A program made the translations under genes and the position numbers. Under the pieces are notes generated by a model that had not been told where the DNA came from, ran no database searches, and saw nothing but the letters and a program-made list of their open reading frames with translations. DNA of 64,000 nucleotides from an uncultured Flavobacteriaceae bacterium (GTDB lineage: Bacteria; Bacteroidota; Bacteroidia; Flavobacteriales; Flavobacteriaceae). The stretch is from positions 62,001 to 126,000 of the forward strand of contig CANNAC010000006.1 in NCBI GenBank assembly GCA_947502495.1, read 5' to 3'. Of this stretch, positions 34,620 through 44,922 are shown piece by piece; the first letter of the stretch is position 1, and every line of letters starts with the position of its first letter.

Positions 34620-34994
34620 TTATTTTGTTGCTTTCTTCTTGTTAGCAACAGTTTTTCTTCTACCTTTTCTAGTTCTAGAGTTGTTTTTCGTACGTTGTCC
34701 TCTTAATGGAAGACCAGATCTATGACGAATACCTCTGTAACATCCAATATCCATTAATCGCTTAATGTTTAATTGTGTTTCAGAACGCAATTCACCTTCA
34801 ATTGTAAACGTACCAACAGCATCACGAATGGCTGCTATTTGGTCATCGTCCCAATCTTGAACTTTAATACTTTCATCAACTTTAGCTTCTGCTAAAATTT
34901 CTTTTGATCTGCTTCTACCTACTCCGTAGATATAAGTTAGAGAGATTACTCCTCTTTTCTGTTTTGGTATGTCTACACCTGCAATTCTTGCCAT
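34620..34994 (-). CDS. rpsM: 30S ribosomal protein S13
   Basis: Head protein contacting the 50S subunit and P-site tRNA; 124 residues. It shows [15 protein letters not shown] at the N-terminus, the [14 protein letters not shown] helix-hairpin-helix and the basic tail [18 protein letters not shown]. It begins two bases before the rpmJ stop region, in the conserved order infA-rpmJ-rpsM-rpsK. Confidence 0.98.
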   Translation of the reverse strand: MARIAGVDIPKQKRGVISLTYIYGVGRSRSKEILAEAKVDESIKVQDWDDDQIAAIRDAVGTFTIEGELRSETQLNIKRLMDIGCYRGIRHRSGLPLRGQRTKNNSRTRKGRRKTVANKKKATK

Positions 34995-34996
34995 AA

Positions 34997-35113
34997 TTAC
35001 CCTTGTCTTTGTTTGAATCTAGGATTCTTTTTGTTAATCACGTAAAGTCTACCTTTTCTACGCACTATTTTGCAATCTACGCTTCTTTTTTTAACTGATG
35101 CTCTTACTTTCAT
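34997..35113 (-). CDS. rpmJ: 50S ribosomal protein L36, zinc-free form
   Basis: A 38-residue ORF between infA and rpsM, beginning [15 protein letters not shown] and ending [10 protein letters not shown], the standard L36 length. Compared with E. coli L36, three of the four zinc ligands are replaced (Cys11 to Ser, Cys27 to Asn, His33 to Phe) and only Cys14 is kept, so it should not bind zinc. Position and both termini make the call firm although the gene is very short. Confidence 0.95.
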   Translation of the reverse strand: MKVRASVKKRSVDCKIVRRKGRLYVINKKNPRFKQRQG

Positions 35114-35123
35114 CGTATTGGTA

Positions 35124-35339
35124 TTAGTATCTATAAGTTATACGAGCCTTAGTTAAATCATAAGGACTCATTTCTAATTTTACTTTATCTCCTGGTAATA
35201 ATTTAATATAATGCATACGCATTTTACCGGAGATGTGTGCTGTCACAATGTGACCATTTTCTAATTCAACACGAAACATAGCATTTGATAATGCTTCTAT
35301 AATGGTTCCGTCTTGTTCTATTGCTGCTTGTTTTGCCAT
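35124..35339 (-). CDS. infA: Translation initiation factor IF-1
   Basis: A 71-residue OB-fold protein that blocks the A site during initiation. The sequence has [40 protein letters not shown] and [10 protein letters not shown] in the usual order (seen as separate segments). It sits ten bases after secY in the typical secY-infA-rpmJ arrangement. Confidence 0.98.
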   Translation of the reverse strand: MAKQAAIEQDGTIIEALSNAMFRVELENGHIVTAHISGKMRMHYIKLLPGDKVKLEMSPYDLTKARITYRY

Positions 35340-35349
35340 AGTATATAAA

Positions 35350-36696
35350 TTAAGCTACTGCTTTTCTATTCTTACCAGTTTTCATCAAGCCATCATAGTG
35401 TCTATTTAACAAGTATGAATTTACTTGTTGCATAGTGTCAATTGCAACTCCAACCATAATTAATAGTGATGTACCACCAAAAAATAAGGCCCAACCAGAT
35501 TGTACGTTCATTAGCTTAACTATGAATGCTGGGAACACAGCAATAAGTGCTAAAAATATAGAACCAGGTAATGTTATTTGTGACATTATTTTATCCAAAT
35601 ATTCTGAAGTTTCCGATCCAGGACGTATACCAGGAATAAATCCTCCGCTACGTTTAAGATCATCCGCCATTTTATTTGTAGGTACCGTAATTGCCGTATA
35701 AAAATAAGTAAATATTATAATTAATAAAGCAAATATTAAGTTATACCAGAAACCAAACATATCTGAAAAATTTGTCTGCATCCATTGTCCACTTGCTGTA
35801 TCTTTTAAGAAAGAAGATCCACCTATTAAACCTGGTACAAACATAATTGCTTGAGCAAATATAATTGGCATTACCCCTGAAGCATTCAGCTTTAATGGAA
35901 TAAATTGTCTTGCACCACCAAATACGTTTTTCTCGTATCCGCCAGATGCTGTTCTTCTTGCGTATTGTACTGCAATTTTTCTAACCGCCATTACTAACAT
36001 GATACATGCTGCAATAATTGCTAACCAAATTACTAGTTCGAAAAGAATTAACATGACGTTATTTCCTTCTAATCTAGAAGATGCATTTAATAAGAAGTTT
36101 TTAGGTAAAGTAGCTATAATACCAACCATAATTAATAATGAAATTCCATTACCAATACCTTTATCTGTAATCTTCTCACCTAACCACATTGCAAATACAC
36201 ATCCTGTTACTAAAATGATAACAGAAGAGAAGTAGAATAAACCACCTTGTCCTAATAAAAAGGCCGACTGTGGGATACCTAAAGCAGGTAAACTTGCTAA
36301 ATAACCAGGAGCCTGCACTAAACAGATTCCAATGGTTAACCATCTTGTTATTTGCGTGATCTTCTTTTGTCCACTTGCTCCTTCTTTCTGTAGTTTTTGT
36401 AAATAAGGAATTGCTATTCCCATTAACTGTACTACAATAGAAGCAGAAATGTAGGGCATGATACCAAGAGCAAACACAGATGCATTAGCGAATGCCCCAC
36501 CTGTAAATGCATTTAATAAACCTAATAAACCATCTTCTGTATTACCTTGTATACCTTCTAATTGTGAAGCGTCAATACCTGGAAGTACTACCTGTGCTCC
36601 GAAACGATATACTAAAAGTAAACCTAATGTTAAGATAATTCGGTTTCTTAGTTCTTCAATTTTCCAAACATTTTTTAATGTCTCTATAAATTTCAT
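35350..36696 (-). CDS. secY: Preprotein translocase subunit SecY
   Basis: Central channel of the Sec translocon. The 448-residue protein has about ten membrane helices. Recognisable parts are [16 protein letters not shown], the plug region, [10 protein letters not shown], and the cytoplasmic loop near [16 protein letters not shown] used for SecA and ribosome contact. Co-transcribed with rplO upstream (13-base gap) and infA downstream, the conserved spc operon order. Confidence 0.98.
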   Translation of the reverse strand: MKFIETLKNVWKIEELRNRIILTLGLLLVYRFGAQVVLPGIDASQLEGIQGNTEDGLLGLLNAFTGGAFANASVFALGIMPYISASIVVQLMGIAIPYLQKLQKEGASGQKKITQITRWLTIGICLVQAPGYLASLPALGIPQSAFLLGQGGLFYFSSVIILVTGCVFAMWLGEKITDKGIGNGISLLIMVGIIATLPKNFLLNASSRLEGNNVMLILFELVIWLAIIAACIMLVMAVRKIAVQYARRTASGGYEKNVFGGARQFIPLKLNASGVMPIIFAQAIMFVPGLIGGSSFLKDTASGQWMQTNFSDMFGFWYNLIFALLIIIFTYFYTAITVPTNKMADDLKRSGGFIPGIRPGSETSEYLDKIMSQITLPGSIFLALIAVFPAFIVKLMNVQSGWALFFGGTSLLIMVGVAIDTMQQVNSYLLNRHYDGLMKTGKNRKAVA

Positions 36697-36709
36697 GCTT
36701 CTTAATTAA

Positions 36710-37162
36710 TTATAAAGTTACTGCTTCTCCTCCAGCCGCTTCGATAGCTGCTTTGGCAGTTGCTGTAAATTTATGAGCTGTTACTGTTAACTTAGATTTT
36801 AATTCACCACGTCCTAATATTTTAACTAGCTCATTTTTGCCAGCTAAACGTAACGTTATCATTGTATCTAAATCAAGAGTATCTTTAATTACTTTGTCAT
36901 CAATTAACTGTTGTAGTTTATCTAAGTTTACACCTTGATATTCTTTACGGTTAATATTAGTAAAACCAAATTTAGGTACACGACGTTGGATAGGCATTTG
37001 ACCTCCTTCAAAACCAACTTTCTTAGAGTAACCAGAACGAGATTTAGCTCCTTTGTGACCACGTGTTGCAGTACCACCTTTTCCAGAACCTTGTCCACGA
37101 CCTATACGTTTACCTTGATTTTTTACTGAACCTTCTGCAGGTTTTAAATTACTTAAATCCAT
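36710..37162 (-). CDS. rplO: 50S ribosomal protein L15
   Basis: Late-assembly large-subunit protein, 150 residues. It begins MDLSNLKPAEGSVK, followed by the Gly/Arg-rich extension (RIGRGQGSGKGGTATRGHKG) that reaches into 23S rRNA, then GFEGGQMPIQRRVPKFGF. The C-terminal globular domain has AAIEAAGGEAVTL. It lies between rpmD and secY as expected. Confidence 0.97.
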   Translation of the reverse strand: MDLSNLKPAEGSVKNQGKRIGRGQGSGKGGTATRGHKGAKSRSGYSKKVGFEGGQMPIQRRVPKFGFTNINRKEYQGVNLDKLQQLIDDKVIKDTLDLDTMITLRLAGKNELVKILGRGELKSKLTVTAHKFTATAKAAIEAAGGEAVTL

Positions 37163-37176
37163 TTGTAAGTGTTATA

Positions 37177-37359
37177 TTATTTTGCTTCTTCAACAGAAAC
37201 TAAATGTGAAACTTTAGCAACCATACCAAGGATATTTGGTGTGGCATCGTGCTCTACTACTTGACCAATCTTTTTAAGACCAAGAGCTAATAATGTTCTC
37301 TTTTGTCTTTGCGTACGATTGATTGCACTCTTTACTTTTTTTACTTTTATCTTTGCCAT
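37177..37359 (-). CDS. rpmD: 50S ribosomal protein L30
   Basis: A 60-residue large-subunit protein of the normal bacterial length, beginning MAKIKVKKVKSAINRTQRQK and containing LLALGLKKIGQVVEHDATPNI (in parts: LGLKKIGQ). It sits between rpsE (12 bases) and rplO (14 bases) in the spc order. Confidence 0.96.
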   Translation of the reverse strand: MAKIKVKKVKSAINRTQRQKRTLLALGLKKIGQVVEHDATPNILGMVAKVSHLVSVEEAK

Positions 37360-37371
37360 CGTTTTCCTTTA

Positions 37372-37896
37372 TTATCCTTTAAAAACTTTTTCAAGAGAAA
37401 TTCCTCTATCACGAGCAATTGTTCTTGCATCTCTTAATTGTAATAAAGCATCAAAAGTTGCTTTTACTACGTTATGAGGATTTGATGAACCTTGAGATTT
37501 TGATAATACATCATGTACTCCAACTGCCTCAAGAACTGTTCTTACAGCTCCACCAGCAATTACTCCTGTACCAGGAGCTGCAGGAATAATGTTTACTCTT
37601 GCTCCACCAAATTTCCCTTTTTGTTCATGTGGTAAGGTACTTTTTATTAAAGGAATACGAACTAGGTTTTTCTTTGCGTCTTCTACTGCTTTTGCAATTG
37701 CACTAGCAACATCTTTAGACTTTCCTAAACCGTGTCCTACTACACCTGCTTCATCACCAACCACTACAATTGCTGAAAAACCAAATGCTCTACCACCTTT
37801 AGTTACTTTAGTAACTCTTTGTACACCAACTAAACGATCTTTTAGATCTAATCCACTTGGTTTAACTAGCTCTGCGCTTTTGAATTTTTGATACAT
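37372..37896 (-). CDS. rpsE: 30S ribosomal protein S5
   Basis: Small-subunit protein involved in decoding accuracy, 174 residues. The N-terminal double-stranded RNA-binding domain has [19 protein letters not shown], and the conserved [20 protein letters not shown] follows (segments given separately from a longer run). The C-terminal domain shows [16 protein letters not shown] and [13 protein letters not shown]. Confidence 0.97.
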   Translation of the reverse strand: MYQKFKSAELVKPSGLDLKDRLVGVQRVTKVTKGGRAFGFSAIVVVGDEAGVVGHGLGKSKDVASAIAKAVEDAKKNLVRIPLIKSTLPHEQKGKFGGARVNIIPAAPGTGVIAGGAVRTVLEAVGVHDVLSKSQGSSNPHNVVKATFDALLQLRDARTIARDRGISLEKVFKG

Positions 37897-37902
37897 AATT
37901 TC

Positions 37903-38259
37903 TTAGAATTTAAGTCCTGCTTCTCTAGCTCCATCAGCTAATGATTTTACTCTACCGTGATAAATATAACCACCTCTATCAAAAGAGATCGTATTAATAC
38001 CAGCTTTCATTGCTTTTTCGGCAACAGCTTTCCCTACTAATGTAGCTATTTCTGTTTTATTTCCTTTTGCAGAACTAATGTCTTTATCTCTTGAAGATGC
38101 AGCACTGATAGTATTACCAGTTTCATCATCAACTATTTGAGCATAAATTTCTTTATTACTTCTAAAAACAGATAATCTCGGTCTAGATCCTGTACCTGAT
38201 ACAGTCTTACGGATTCTGTTTTTTATTCTTATTCTTCTTTCGAATTTTGATAGTGCCAT
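37903..38259 (-). CDS. rplR: 50S ribosomal protein L18
   Basis: Binds 5S rRNA with L5. It has 118 residues, with the basic N-terminus [14 protein letters not shown], the [20 protein letters not shown] core and the C-terminal [24 protein letters not shown] segment (ends GLKF). Six bases separate it from rpsE. Confidence 0.97.
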   Translation of the reverse strand: MALSKFERRIRIKNRIRKTVSGTGSRPRLSVFRSNKEIYAQIVDDETGNTISAASSRDKDISSAKGNKTEIATLVGKAVAEKAMKAGINTISFDRGGYIYHGRVKSLADGAREAGLKF

Positions 38260-38269
38260 AACTTACTTA

Positions 38270-38812
38270 TTAAGCTGATTTACCTGCTTTTCTTCTTAGT
38301 ACTTCTCCAACAAACTTCACACCTTTTCCTTTGTAAGGTTCTGGTCTACGGAAGCCACGTATTTTTGCAGCAACTTGACCAACTAATTGTTTGTCGAAAG
38401 ATGTTAATTTTATAATTGGATTTTTTCCTTTGTCTGAAACCGTTTCGATTTGCACTTCTGGAGCGATATCCAATACTATGTTATGCGAAAAACCTAAAGC
38501 TAAATCTAATTTTTGCCCTTGGTTTGATGCTCTATATCCTACACCTACTAACTCTAGATTTTTGGTCCATCCTTTAGATACACCTTCAATCATATTATGC
38601 ATTAATGATCTATATAAACCATGTTTTGCTTTTTGATCTTTTGAGTCTGAAGAACGTGTAACCATTACGTTACCATCTTCAACTTTGATTTCAATAGTAT
38701 CAAAGTTTTGTGTTAATTCTCCTAATTTACCTTTTACAGTAACAACATTATCTTTAATGTCTACTGTTACGCCTTCTGGAATGGCTACCGGATTATTTCC
38801 TATTCTTGACAT
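38270..38812 (-). CDS. rplF: 50S ribosomal protein L6
   Basis: Large-subunit protein near the GTPase centre, 180 residues with two related domains. It begins MSRIGNNPVAIPEGV, contains LVGVGYRASNQGQKLDLALG and ends with the conserved RRPEPYKGKGVKFVGE, then RRKAGKSA. It lies between rpsH and rplR, with gaps of 17 and 10 bases. Confidence 0.97.
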   Translation of the reverse strand: MSRIGNNPVAIPEGVTVDIKDNVVTVKGKLGELTQNFDTIEIKVEDGNVMVTRSSDSKDQKAKHGLYRSLMHNMIEGVSKGWTKNLELVGVGYRASNQGQKLDLALGFSHNIVLDIAPEVQIETVSDKGKNPIIKLTSFDKQLVGQVAAKIRGFRRPEPYKGKGVKFVGEVLRRKAGKSA

Positions 38813-38829
38813 TTCTTTTGGGCTTTAAA

Positions 38830-39228
38830 TTAGTAAACGTAACAAAGTACTTCACCACCTACATTATCTCTAGTTGCTTGTTTACCCGTCATTACTCCAT
38901 GAGAAGTAGAAACGATGGCAATACCAAGACCATTTAATATTCTAGGTAATTCTTTAGAACTTGCATACTTACGTAAACCTGGTTTACTTATTCTTTGAAT
39001 TTTCTTGATTACTGGTTCTTTTGTTTCTTTATTGTACTTAAGGGCAATTTTAATTGTTCCTTGTACTGAAGAATCATCAAACTTGTAACTTAAAATATAT
39101 CCTTGATCGAATAATATTTTAGTAATTTCTTTCTTCAAGTTAGAAGCAGGAATTTCAACCACTCTGTGGTTTGCTCTTACCGCATTTCTAACTCTAGTTA
39201 AATAATCCGCTATTGGATCTGTGTACAT
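38830..39228 (-). CDS. rpsH: 30S ribosomal protein S8
   Basis: Central-domain assembly protein and, in E. coli, translational repressor of the spc operon. The 132-residue protein has DPIADYLTRVRNAVRANHR at the start and GIAIVSTSHGVMTGKQA near the end, then GGEVLCYVY. A 68-base gap with a bulged hairpin (around 39253-39276) separates it from rpsN and might be a local control site. Confidence 0.97.
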   Translation of the reverse strand: MYTDPIADYLTRVRNAVRANHRVVEIPASNLKKEITKILFDQGYILSYKFDDSSVQGTIKIALKYNKETKEPVIKKIQRISKPGLRKYASSKELPRILNGLGIAIVSTSHGVMTGKQATRDNVGGEVLCYVY

Positions 39229-39296
39229 AACTAATTGATTTTGTGATCTTGGTTTTCAACGTTGGTGTTGAACCTAAAATCTGTTTATATTTAATT

Positions 39297-39566
39297 TTAC
39301 CAACTTGCTTTTCTAACTCCTGGGATTAACCCTTGATTTGCCATTTCTCTAAATGTAACACGAGAAATACCAAAGGTACGCATGTATCCTTTAGGTCTTC
39401 CTGTTAATTTACATCTATTATGCATACGCACAGGTGAAGCGTTTTTAGGTAACTTTTGTAATGCTTCGTAATCTCCAGCTTCTTTTAAAGCTTTACGTTT
39501 CTCAGCATACTTTGCTACTGTATTTGCTCTTTTCACCTCGCGGGCTTTCATTGATTCTTTAGCCAT
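39297..39566 (-). CDS. rpsN: 30S ribosomal protein S14, zinc-free form
   Basis: Head protein of 89 residues, the long (cysteine-poor) S14 type. It begins [14 protein letters not shown] and has [20 protein letters not shown] and [17 protein letters not shown]. The single Cys means that the CxxC zinc-ribbon of short S14 is absent. It starts four bases after the rplE stop codon. Confidence 0.97.
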   Translation of the reverse strand: MAKESMKAREVKRANTVAKYAEKRKALKEAGDYEALQKLPKNASPVRMHNRCKLTGRPKGYMRTFGISRVTFREMANQGLIPGVRKASW

Positions 39567-39569
39567 AAC

Positions 39570-40121
39570 TTAGTTCTTTTGAAAAGGTAACCCTAGTTCT
39601 GTTAATAATGATTTTGCTTCTTTATCTGTTTCTGCAGAAGTTACAAATGTAATATCCATTCCTGAGATTTTGTTTACCTTATCGATATTAATCTCTGGAA
39701 AGATAATTTGTTCTACAACTCCTAAGTTGTAGTTACCTCTTCCGTCAAATCCAGTAGCTTTAATTCCGTTAAAATCTCTTACACGAGGTAAGGCAGATGT
39801 AATAAAACGGTCTAAAAACTCATACATTCTTTCCCCACGTAAAGTTACTTTTGCCCCAATTGGCATCCCTTTACGTAATTTAAATGTAGCAACATCCTTC
39901 TTAGAAATTGTTGCTATAGCTTTTTGTCCAGTTATAGTTGTTAATTCTTCTAACGCGTAGTCGATTAACTTTTTATCTGCAACTGCAGCTCCAACTCCTT
40001 TAGATAAAACTATCTTTTTAAGTTTTGGAACTTCCATTACATTTTTATAACTAAATTCTTCTGTAAGAGCAGCAATTATTTTGCTTTTATACTCTTCTTT
40101 AAGTCTTGGTGAATATGCCAT
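39570..40121 (-). CDS. rplE: 50S ribosomal protein L5
   Basis: Binds 5S rRNA and contacts the P-site tRNA; 183 residues. Conserved parts are [57 protein letters not shown] and [18 protein letters not shown]. It lies two bases after rplX in the canonical order. Confidence 0.97.
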   Translation of the reverse strand: MAYSPRLKEEYKSKIIAALTEEFSYKNVMEVPKLKKIVLSKGVGAAVADKKLIDYALEELTTITGQKAIATISKKDVATFKLRKGMPIGAKVTLRGERMYEFLDRFITSALPRVRDFNGIKATGFDGRGNYNLGVVEQIIFPEINIDKVNKISGMDITFVTSAETDKEAKSLLTELGLPFQKN

Positions 40122-40123
40122 AA

Positions 40124-40435
40124 CTATATTACTTCATTAGATTTTTTTGAAAATCTTACTTTCTTATCGCCTTCCATTCTATAACCAACTCTTGTTGTTT
40201 CTCCTTTCGAAGTTAACAATGATAAGTTAGAAATTTGAATTGCAGCTTCTTTTTCTACGATTCCACCTTGAGGACTTTGAGCACTTGGTTTAGTATGTTT
40301 CTTTACCATGTTTACTCCCTCAACGATCGCTTTGTTCTTATCGGTTAATACTTTAAGTACTTTACCTTCTGATCCTTTATGATCTCCAGCAATTACTCTA
40401 ATAGTATCTCCTGATTTTATTTTAAGCTTTGTCAT
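40124..40435 (-). CDS. rplX: 50S ribosomal protein L24
   Basis: Early assembly initiator of the large subunit, 103 residues. It has a KOW motif ([20 protein letters not shown]) and the downstream [20 protein letters not shown] and [19 protein letters not shown] segments. It follows rplN after 14 bases. Confidence 0.97.
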   Translation of the reverse strand: MTKLKIKSGDTIRVIAGDHKGSEGKVLKVLTDKNKAIVEGVNMVKKHTKPSAQSPQGGIVEKEAAIQISNLSLLTSKGETTRVGYRMEGDKKVRFSKKSNEVI

Positions 40436-40449
40436 CTTAATATATTGTC

Positions 40450-40818
40450 TTAAAGCACTTCTGGTGCTAATGATACAATTTTCATGAATTGTTTATCACG
40501 AAGTTCTCTAGCAACAGGTCCAAATACACGTGTTCCTCTCATTTCACCCGTTGGGTTTAAAAGCACACAAGCATTGTCATCAAATCTTATATAAGATCCG
40601 TCTGGACGTCTTACTTCTTTCTTAGTACGTACTACAACTGCAGTAGAAACAGCTCCTTTTTTAATGTTTCCATTAGGAGTTGCGTCTTTTACAGCGACAA
40701 CGATTTTGTCACCTACAGATGCGTATCTTCTTTTTGTACCACCTAGAACACGAATGGTTAAAACCTCTTTTGCTCCAGTGTTATCAGCTACCTTTAATCT
40801 TGATTCTGTTTGTACCAT
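40450..40818 (-). CDS. rplN: 50S ribosomal protein L14
   Basis: Intersubunit-bridge protein of exactly 122 residues, the usual length. It begins [19 protein letters not shown], contains [36 protein letters not shown] and [15 protein letters not shown]. It is two bases from rpsQ. Confidence 0.97.
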   Translation of the reverse strand: MVQTESRLKVADNTGAKEVLTIRVLGGTKRRYASVGDKIVVAVKDATPNGNIKKGAVSTAVVVRTKKEVRRPDGSYIRFDDNACVLLNPTGEMRGTRVFGPVARELRDKQFMKIVSLAPEVL

Positions 40819-40820
40819 AA

Positions 40821-41078
40821 TTATTTAGCTCTTTCAATTATTTCAACTAATCTCCAACATTTCGATTTAGATAAAGGTCTTGTTTCCATGATCTTTACTG
40901 TATCTCCAATATTACAGTCGTTTGTTTCGTCGTGTGCAACATATTTTTTTGTTTTTAACACGAACTTACCATACATAGGATGTTTTACTTTTTTTACTTC
41001 TGCAACAACGATTGATTTCATCATTTTGTTACTAGTAACTACTCCTACACGTTCTTTTCTTAAGTTTCTTTTTTCCAT
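40821..41078 (-). CDS. rpsQ: 30S ribosomal protein S17
   Basis: Early 16S rRNA-binding OB-fold protein, 85 residues. Conserved segments are [38 protein letters not shown] and [16 protein letters not shown]. It lies between rpmC (13 bases) and rplN. Confidence 0.97.
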   Translation of the reverse strand: MEKRNLRKERVGVVTSNKMMKSIVVAEVKKVKHPMYGKFVLKTKKYVAHDETNDCNIGDTVKIMETRPLSKSKCWRLVEIIERAK

Positions 41079-41091
41079 CTTTTCAGCTGAA

Positions 41092-41286
41092 TTATTGTAA
41101 TTCTCTTTTAGTTAATTCAGTCGCAATTCTAGCTACCGCTCTTCTTACCGAACGTAATTGAATTGGATTCTCTAAAGGAGATACTACATGAGCCATTTTA
41201 AGGTCTGAATAACTTTTTCTTGTCTCACTAAGTTTCTCTTGTAACTCAGCAATAGATAATTCTTTAACTTCTGATTGTTTCATCAT
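41092..41286 (-). CDS. rpmC: 50S ribosomal protein L29
   Basis: Small two-helix protein near the tunnel exit, where trigger factor and SRP dock; 64 residues. It shows [20 protein letters not shown], then the short connection [22 protein letters not shown] (in parts) and a terminal TELTKREL. Two ATG codons in tandem allow a start one codon later. Confidence 0.96.
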   Translation of the reverse strand: MMKQSEVKELSIAELQEKLSETRKSYSDLKMAHVVSPLENPIQLRSVRRAVARIATELTKRELQ

Positions 41287-41295
41287 CTTAAATTA

Positions 41296-41715
41296 TTATG
41301 CTTGATAATCTCTAGCAATTACAAACTTAGTTTTAACTGGTAATTTTTGTGCTGCTAAACGTAATGCTTCTTGCGCTACTTCTAATGGCACACCACCAAT
41401 TTCGAATAATATTCTTCCCGGTTTAACAACCGCTGCCCAATATTCAACGGCACCTTTACCTTTACCCATACGTACTTCAAGAGGTTTCTTTGTGATTGGC
41501 TTATCTGGAAAGATTTTTATCCACAAAGATCCTTCTCTTTTCATGTAACGAGTAGCAGCAATACGTGCAGCTTCAATTTGACGTGAAGTTAAAAAGTTTG
41601 AATCTAATGATTTTATTCCAAAAGTACCGTATGATAATTGGTGACCTCTACCAGAGTTCCCCTTCATACGTCCCTTTTGCATTTTTCTAAATTTTGTTTT
41701 TTTAGGCTGTAACAT
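41296..41715 (-). CDS. rplP: 50S ribosomal protein L16
   Basis: Contacts the A-site tRNA and organises the peptidyl transferase region; 139 residues. It begins [19 protein letters not shown], with [38 protein letters not shown] and [20 protein letters not shown]. It is ten bases from rpmC. Confidence 0.97.
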   Translation of the reverse strand: MLQPKKTKFRKMQKGRMKGNSGRGHQLSYGTFGIKSLDSNFLTSRQIEAARIAATRYMKREGSLWIKIFPDKPITKKPLEVRMGKGKGAVEYWAAVVKPGRILFEIGGVPLEVAQEALRLAAQKLPVKTKFVIARDYQA

Positions 41716-41735
41716 TTTGTCTTTTCTTTAAAAAA

Positions 41736-42458
41736 TTACTTTCTACGACGAGATTGATTCTTGTTATCTCTTCCGCCTCTTCCACCTTTTCCTTGCTTCT
41801 TAGATAATCCAACAAGCGGAGAAAGTTCTCTTTTACCATATACTTCACCTTTCATGATCCATACTTTTACACCCAATCTACCATAAGTAGTGTGTGCCTC
41901 AACTAAAGCATAGTCAATATCGGCTCTGAAGGTTGATAAAGGAATACGTCCATCTTTGTAGTGTTCCGATCGTGCCATTTCAGCACCATTTAAACGACCA
42001 CTAATTTGAATTTTAATTCCTTCAGCATTCATTCGCATTGTAGCAGCAATTGCCATCTTGATAGCACGTCTGTATGAAATTCTGTTTTCAATTTGACGAG
42101 CAATACTCGATCCTACTAAAAATGCGTCAAGTTCTGGTCTTTTGATTTCAAAAATGTTTATTTGAACCTCTTTACCTGTAATTTTCTTAAGTTCTTCTTT
42201 TAACTTGTCTACCTCTTGTCCACCTTTCCCAATAATAATACCAGGTCTAGCAGTAGTGATAGTAACGGTTACAAGTTTTAAAGTTCTTTCAATAATTACT
42301 CTTGAAACACTAGCTTTAGATAAACGTGCATGAACATACTCTCTGATTTTATAATCTTCAGCAAGTTTGTCACCATAATCGTTTCCTCCATACCAGTTAG
42401 ATTCCCATCCTCTGATAATTCCTAAGCGATTTCCGATTGGATTTGTTTTTTGTCCCAT
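41736..42458 (-). CDS. rpsC: 30S ribosomal protein S3
   Basis: Part of the mRNA entry helicase; 240 residues. It begins [20 protein letters not shown]. The KH domain shows [20 protein letters not shown]. The C-terminal domain has [19 protein letters not shown] and [14 protein letters not shown] basic Gly/Arg/Asn-rich tail ends the protein. It follows rplV after seven bases. Confidence 0.97.
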   Translation of the reverse strand: MGQKTNPIGNRLGIIRGWESNWYGGNDYGDKLAEDYKIREYVHARLSKASVSRVIIERTLKLVTVTITTARPGIIIGKGGQEVDKLKEELKKITGKEVQINIFEIKRPELDAFLVGSSIARQIENRISYRRAIKMAIAATMRMNAEGIKIQISGRLNGAEMARSEHYKDGRIPLSTFRADIDYALVEAHTTYGRLGVKVWIMKGEVYGKRELSPLVGLSKKQGKGGRGGRDNKNQSRRRK

Positions 42459-42465
42459 ATCTACC

Positions 42466-42873
42466 TTAGCTTTGTGTGTTATTGTTAGCTCCTACCACTA
42501 TTGTTACGTGGTTTGAACGTTTTCTAATTCTGTGTGCGCGACCTTGAGGTGCTGGACGTAATCTTTTTAACATAGATCCGCCATCTACTCTAATCTCTTT
42601 AACAAATAATTCAGCTTCTTCTATGCTTGCATCTTCGTTTTTAGCTTGCCAGTTTGCAATTGCAGACAACAATAATGTTTCTAAACGATTTGAAGCTTCT
42701 TTTTGGCTAAATTTTAATATGTTAAGTGCCTTTTCTACGCGTTCACCTCTTACTAAATCGGCTACTAAACGCATTTTTCTTGGTGATGTAGGACAGTTAT
42801 TAAGTTTTGCAAAAGCGATTTCCTTTTTTGCTTCCTTAATAGCGTCTGCCATTTGTTTTTTACGACTTCCCAT
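42466..42873 (-). CDS. rplV: 50S ribosomal protein L22
   Basis: Lines the exit tunnel with its beta-hairpin; 135 residues from the preferred start [19 protein letters not shown]. An upstream in-frame ATG at 42903 lies within rpsS and would add ten residues with no family match, so 42873 is chosen. Conserved parts are [18 protein letters not shown] and the C-terminal [20 protein letters not shown]. Confidence 0.95.
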   Translation of the reverse strand: MGSRKKQMADAIKEAKKEIAFAKLNNCPTSPRKMRLVADLVRGERVEKALNILKFSQKEASNRLETLLLSAIANWQAKNEDASIEEAELFVKEIRVDGGSMLKRLRPAPQGRAHRIRKRSNHVTIVVGANNNTQS

Positions 42874-42877
42874 AGCT

Positions 42878-43156
42878 CTACTTTTTACCTTTATTTTTAG
42901 CACCAGCGTGACCTCTAAAAGATCTTGTTGGTGAAAATTCTCCTAACTTATGTCCTACCATGTTTTCTGTTACGTAAACTGGTACAAATTGACGACCGTT
43001 ATGCACTGCTATTGTTTGCCCAACAAAATCTGGAGTAATCATACTTGCTCTTGACCAAGTTTTGATTACTGTCTTTTTGTTAGCATCTACATTAGCTGCA
43101 ACTTTCTTTTCTAGTTTATAATGAACGTAAGGTCCTTTTTTTAATGATCTTGACAT
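42878..43156 (-). CDS. rpsS: 30S ribosomal protein S19
   Basis: Head protein forming a complex with S13; 92 residues. It begins [19 protein letters not shown], contains [20 protein letters not shown] and [18 protein letters not shown]. It is three bases from rplB and four from rplV. Confidence 0.97.
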   Translation of the reverse strand: MSRSLKKGPYVHYKLEKKVAANVDANKKTVIKTWSRASMITPDFVGQTIAVHNGRQFVPVYVTENMVGHKLGEFSPTRSFRGHAGAKNKGKK

Positions 43157-43159
43157 ATC

Positions 43160-43984
43160 TTATTTCTTTCTACGTTCTACAATATATTTATTACTCGCTT
43201 TTGTTTTAGAACGGGTTCTATAACCTTTAGCAGGTATACCATTTCTAGAACGAGGATGTCCTCCAGAAGATTTTCCTTCTCCACCACCCATTGGATGATC
43301 GACAGGATTCATTACTACTGGTCTAGTACGTGGACGTCTACCTAACCATCTTGTTCTACCAGCCTTACCTGACACTAACAATTGATGATCTGAGTTAGAA
43401 ACTACCCCTATTGTAGCCATACAAGTTACTAACACTAAACGTGTTTCACCTGAAGGTAATTTTACAGTTGCAAACTTACCATCTCTTGCCATTAATTGAG
43501 CAAAAGCTCCAGCACTACGAGCCATAACAGCTCCTTGACCTGGACGTAACTCTAAACAAGAAATAATAGTTCCTAAAGGTATTTTACCTAAAGGCATTGC
43601 GTTTCCAATTTCTGGACCTGCTGTATCACCTGACACTACTGTTTGGCCTACTTGTAAGCCATTTTGAGCAATAATGTATCTTTTCTCGCCATCTTGATAA
43701 TTCAATAATGCGATAAAAGCGGTTCTATTTGGATCGTATTGAATAGACATAACTTCACCAGGAACTCCTGCTTTGTCACGTTTAAAATCGATAATACGAT
43801 ACTTACGTTTATGACCTCCACCTATATAGCGCATCGTCATTCTTCCTTGACTGTTTCTACCACCAGACCTTTTATTCGGAGCTAATAAACTTTTCTCCGG
43901 CTTATCAGTAGTAATGGCGTCAAATCCGTTTACTACTCTAAATCGCTGTCCTGGTGTGATTGGTTTTAATTTTCTTACTGACAT
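43160..43984 (-). CDS. rplB: 50S ribosomal protein L2
   Basis: Required for subunit association and near the peptidyl transferase centre; 274 residues. It begins [20 protein letters not shown] and has [17 protein letters not shown]. The C-terminal extension carries the conserved His in [19 protein letters not shown]. Order rplW-rplB-rpsS is canonical. Confidence 0.98.
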   Translation of the reverse strand: MSVRKLKPITPGQRFRVVNGFDAITTDKPEKSLLAPNKRSGGRNSQGRMTMRYIGGGHKRKYRIIDFKRDKAGVPGEVMSIQYDPNRTAFIALLNYQDGEKRYIIAQNGLQVGQTVVSGDTAGPEIGNAMPLGKIPLGTIISCLELRPGQGAVMARSAGAFAQLMARDGKFATVKLPSGETRLVLVTCMATIGVVSNSDHQLLVSGKAGRTRWLGRRPRTRPVVMNPVDHPMGGGEGKSSGGHPRSRNGIPAKGYRTRSKTKASNKYIVERRKK

Positions 43985-43994
43985 TTGTCTTTAA

Positions 43995-44285
43995 TTACAT
44001 GTTAGTGTATAAATCAATGATCTCACCTTCCGCCAGTTGTACAATTGCTTTTTTAACAGCATTTGTTTTACCATGTTGAATACCAGTTTTTGTAAACTTA
44101 GTACTTCTATCTGGACGGACATTTATAGTACGAACTTTTTCAACAGAAACTCCATAAGCAGCTTCCACTGCTTTTTTAATTTCTACCTTGTTCGCCTTTG
44201 TATTCACTTGAAAAGTATAGCAGTTGTTTAACTCGCTATTTGCTGTCGCTTTTTCTGTGATTATCGGTTTAATTAAGATATTCAT
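43995..44285 (-). CDS. rplW: 50S ribosomal protein L23
   Basis: Docking site at the tunnel exit for trigger factor and SRP; 96 residues. It begins MNILIKPIITEKATANSEL and has YTFQVNTKANKVEIKKAVEA and GVSVEKVRTINVRPD. It is seven bases after rplD. Confidence 0.97.
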   Translation of the reverse strand: MNILIKPIITEKATANSELNNCYTFQVNTKANKVEIKKAVEAAYGVSVEKVRTINVRPDRSTKFTKTGIQHGKTNAVKKAIVQLAEGEIIDLYTNM

Positions 44286-44292
44286 TTGTTTC

Positions 44293-44922
44293 TTATTTAC
44301 TTAAATTCGTTTCAATTCCTTCTAAAGAACTCTCTAAAAGAACTACTTGATTTGCATTTAAAATCTTGTAAGTGCTTAACTCTGAGTTTATTAACACTTC
44401 AGTGCCTTTTAAATTGCGTGACGACAAATATACATTATTATTTGACGCACCCAACACAAACAGTGATTTTTTGTTTTCTAGTCCTAAAGCTTTTAAAACT
44501 GCAGTGAAATTTTTGGTCTTTGGTGTATCGAAGTTTAAATCCTCTAATACTACAATTGACTTCTCACTAGCCTTAATACTTAAAGCTGATTTACGAGCTA
44601 AACGCTTAAGGTTTTTGTTTAATTTAAAGCTATAGTTTCTTGGTCTTGGACCGAACATACGACCTCCACCTCTAAAAACTCCTGACTTAATAGATCCAGC
44701 TCTTGCTGTACCTGTTCCTTTTTGCTTTTTAATCTTACGTGTACTTCCAGTAATCTCAGCTCTTTCTTTAGCTTTATGAGTACCTTGTCTTTGATTTGCT
44801 AAGTATTGCTTAACATCCAAATATACAGCATGATTATTAGGTTCAATAGCAAACACATCTTTAGAAAGGTCTACCTTTCTTCCTGTGTCTTTTCCGTTAA
44901 TATCTACAACTGCTACTTTCAT
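44293..44922 (-). CDS. rplD: 50S ribosomal protein L4
   Basis: Exit-tunnel constriction protein, and in E. coli the feedback regulator of the S10 operon; 209 residues. It shows [20 protein letters not shown], the extended loop with [20 protein letters not shown] and [19 protein letters not shown]. Its start overlaps the rplC stop by one base. A terminator-like structure lies just upstream of rplC, so an L4-type attenuation circuit is conceivable. Confidence 0.97.
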   Translation of the reverse strand: MKVAVVDINGKDTGRKVDLSKDVFAIEPNNHAVYLDVKQYLANQRQGTHKAKERAEITGSTRKIKKQKGTGTARAGSIKSGVFRGGGRMFGPRPRNYSFKLNKNLKRLARKSALSIKASEKSIVVLEDLNFDTPKTKNFTAVLKALGLENKKSLFVLGASNNNVYLSSRNLKGTEVLINSELSTYKILNANQVVLLESSLEGIETNLSK

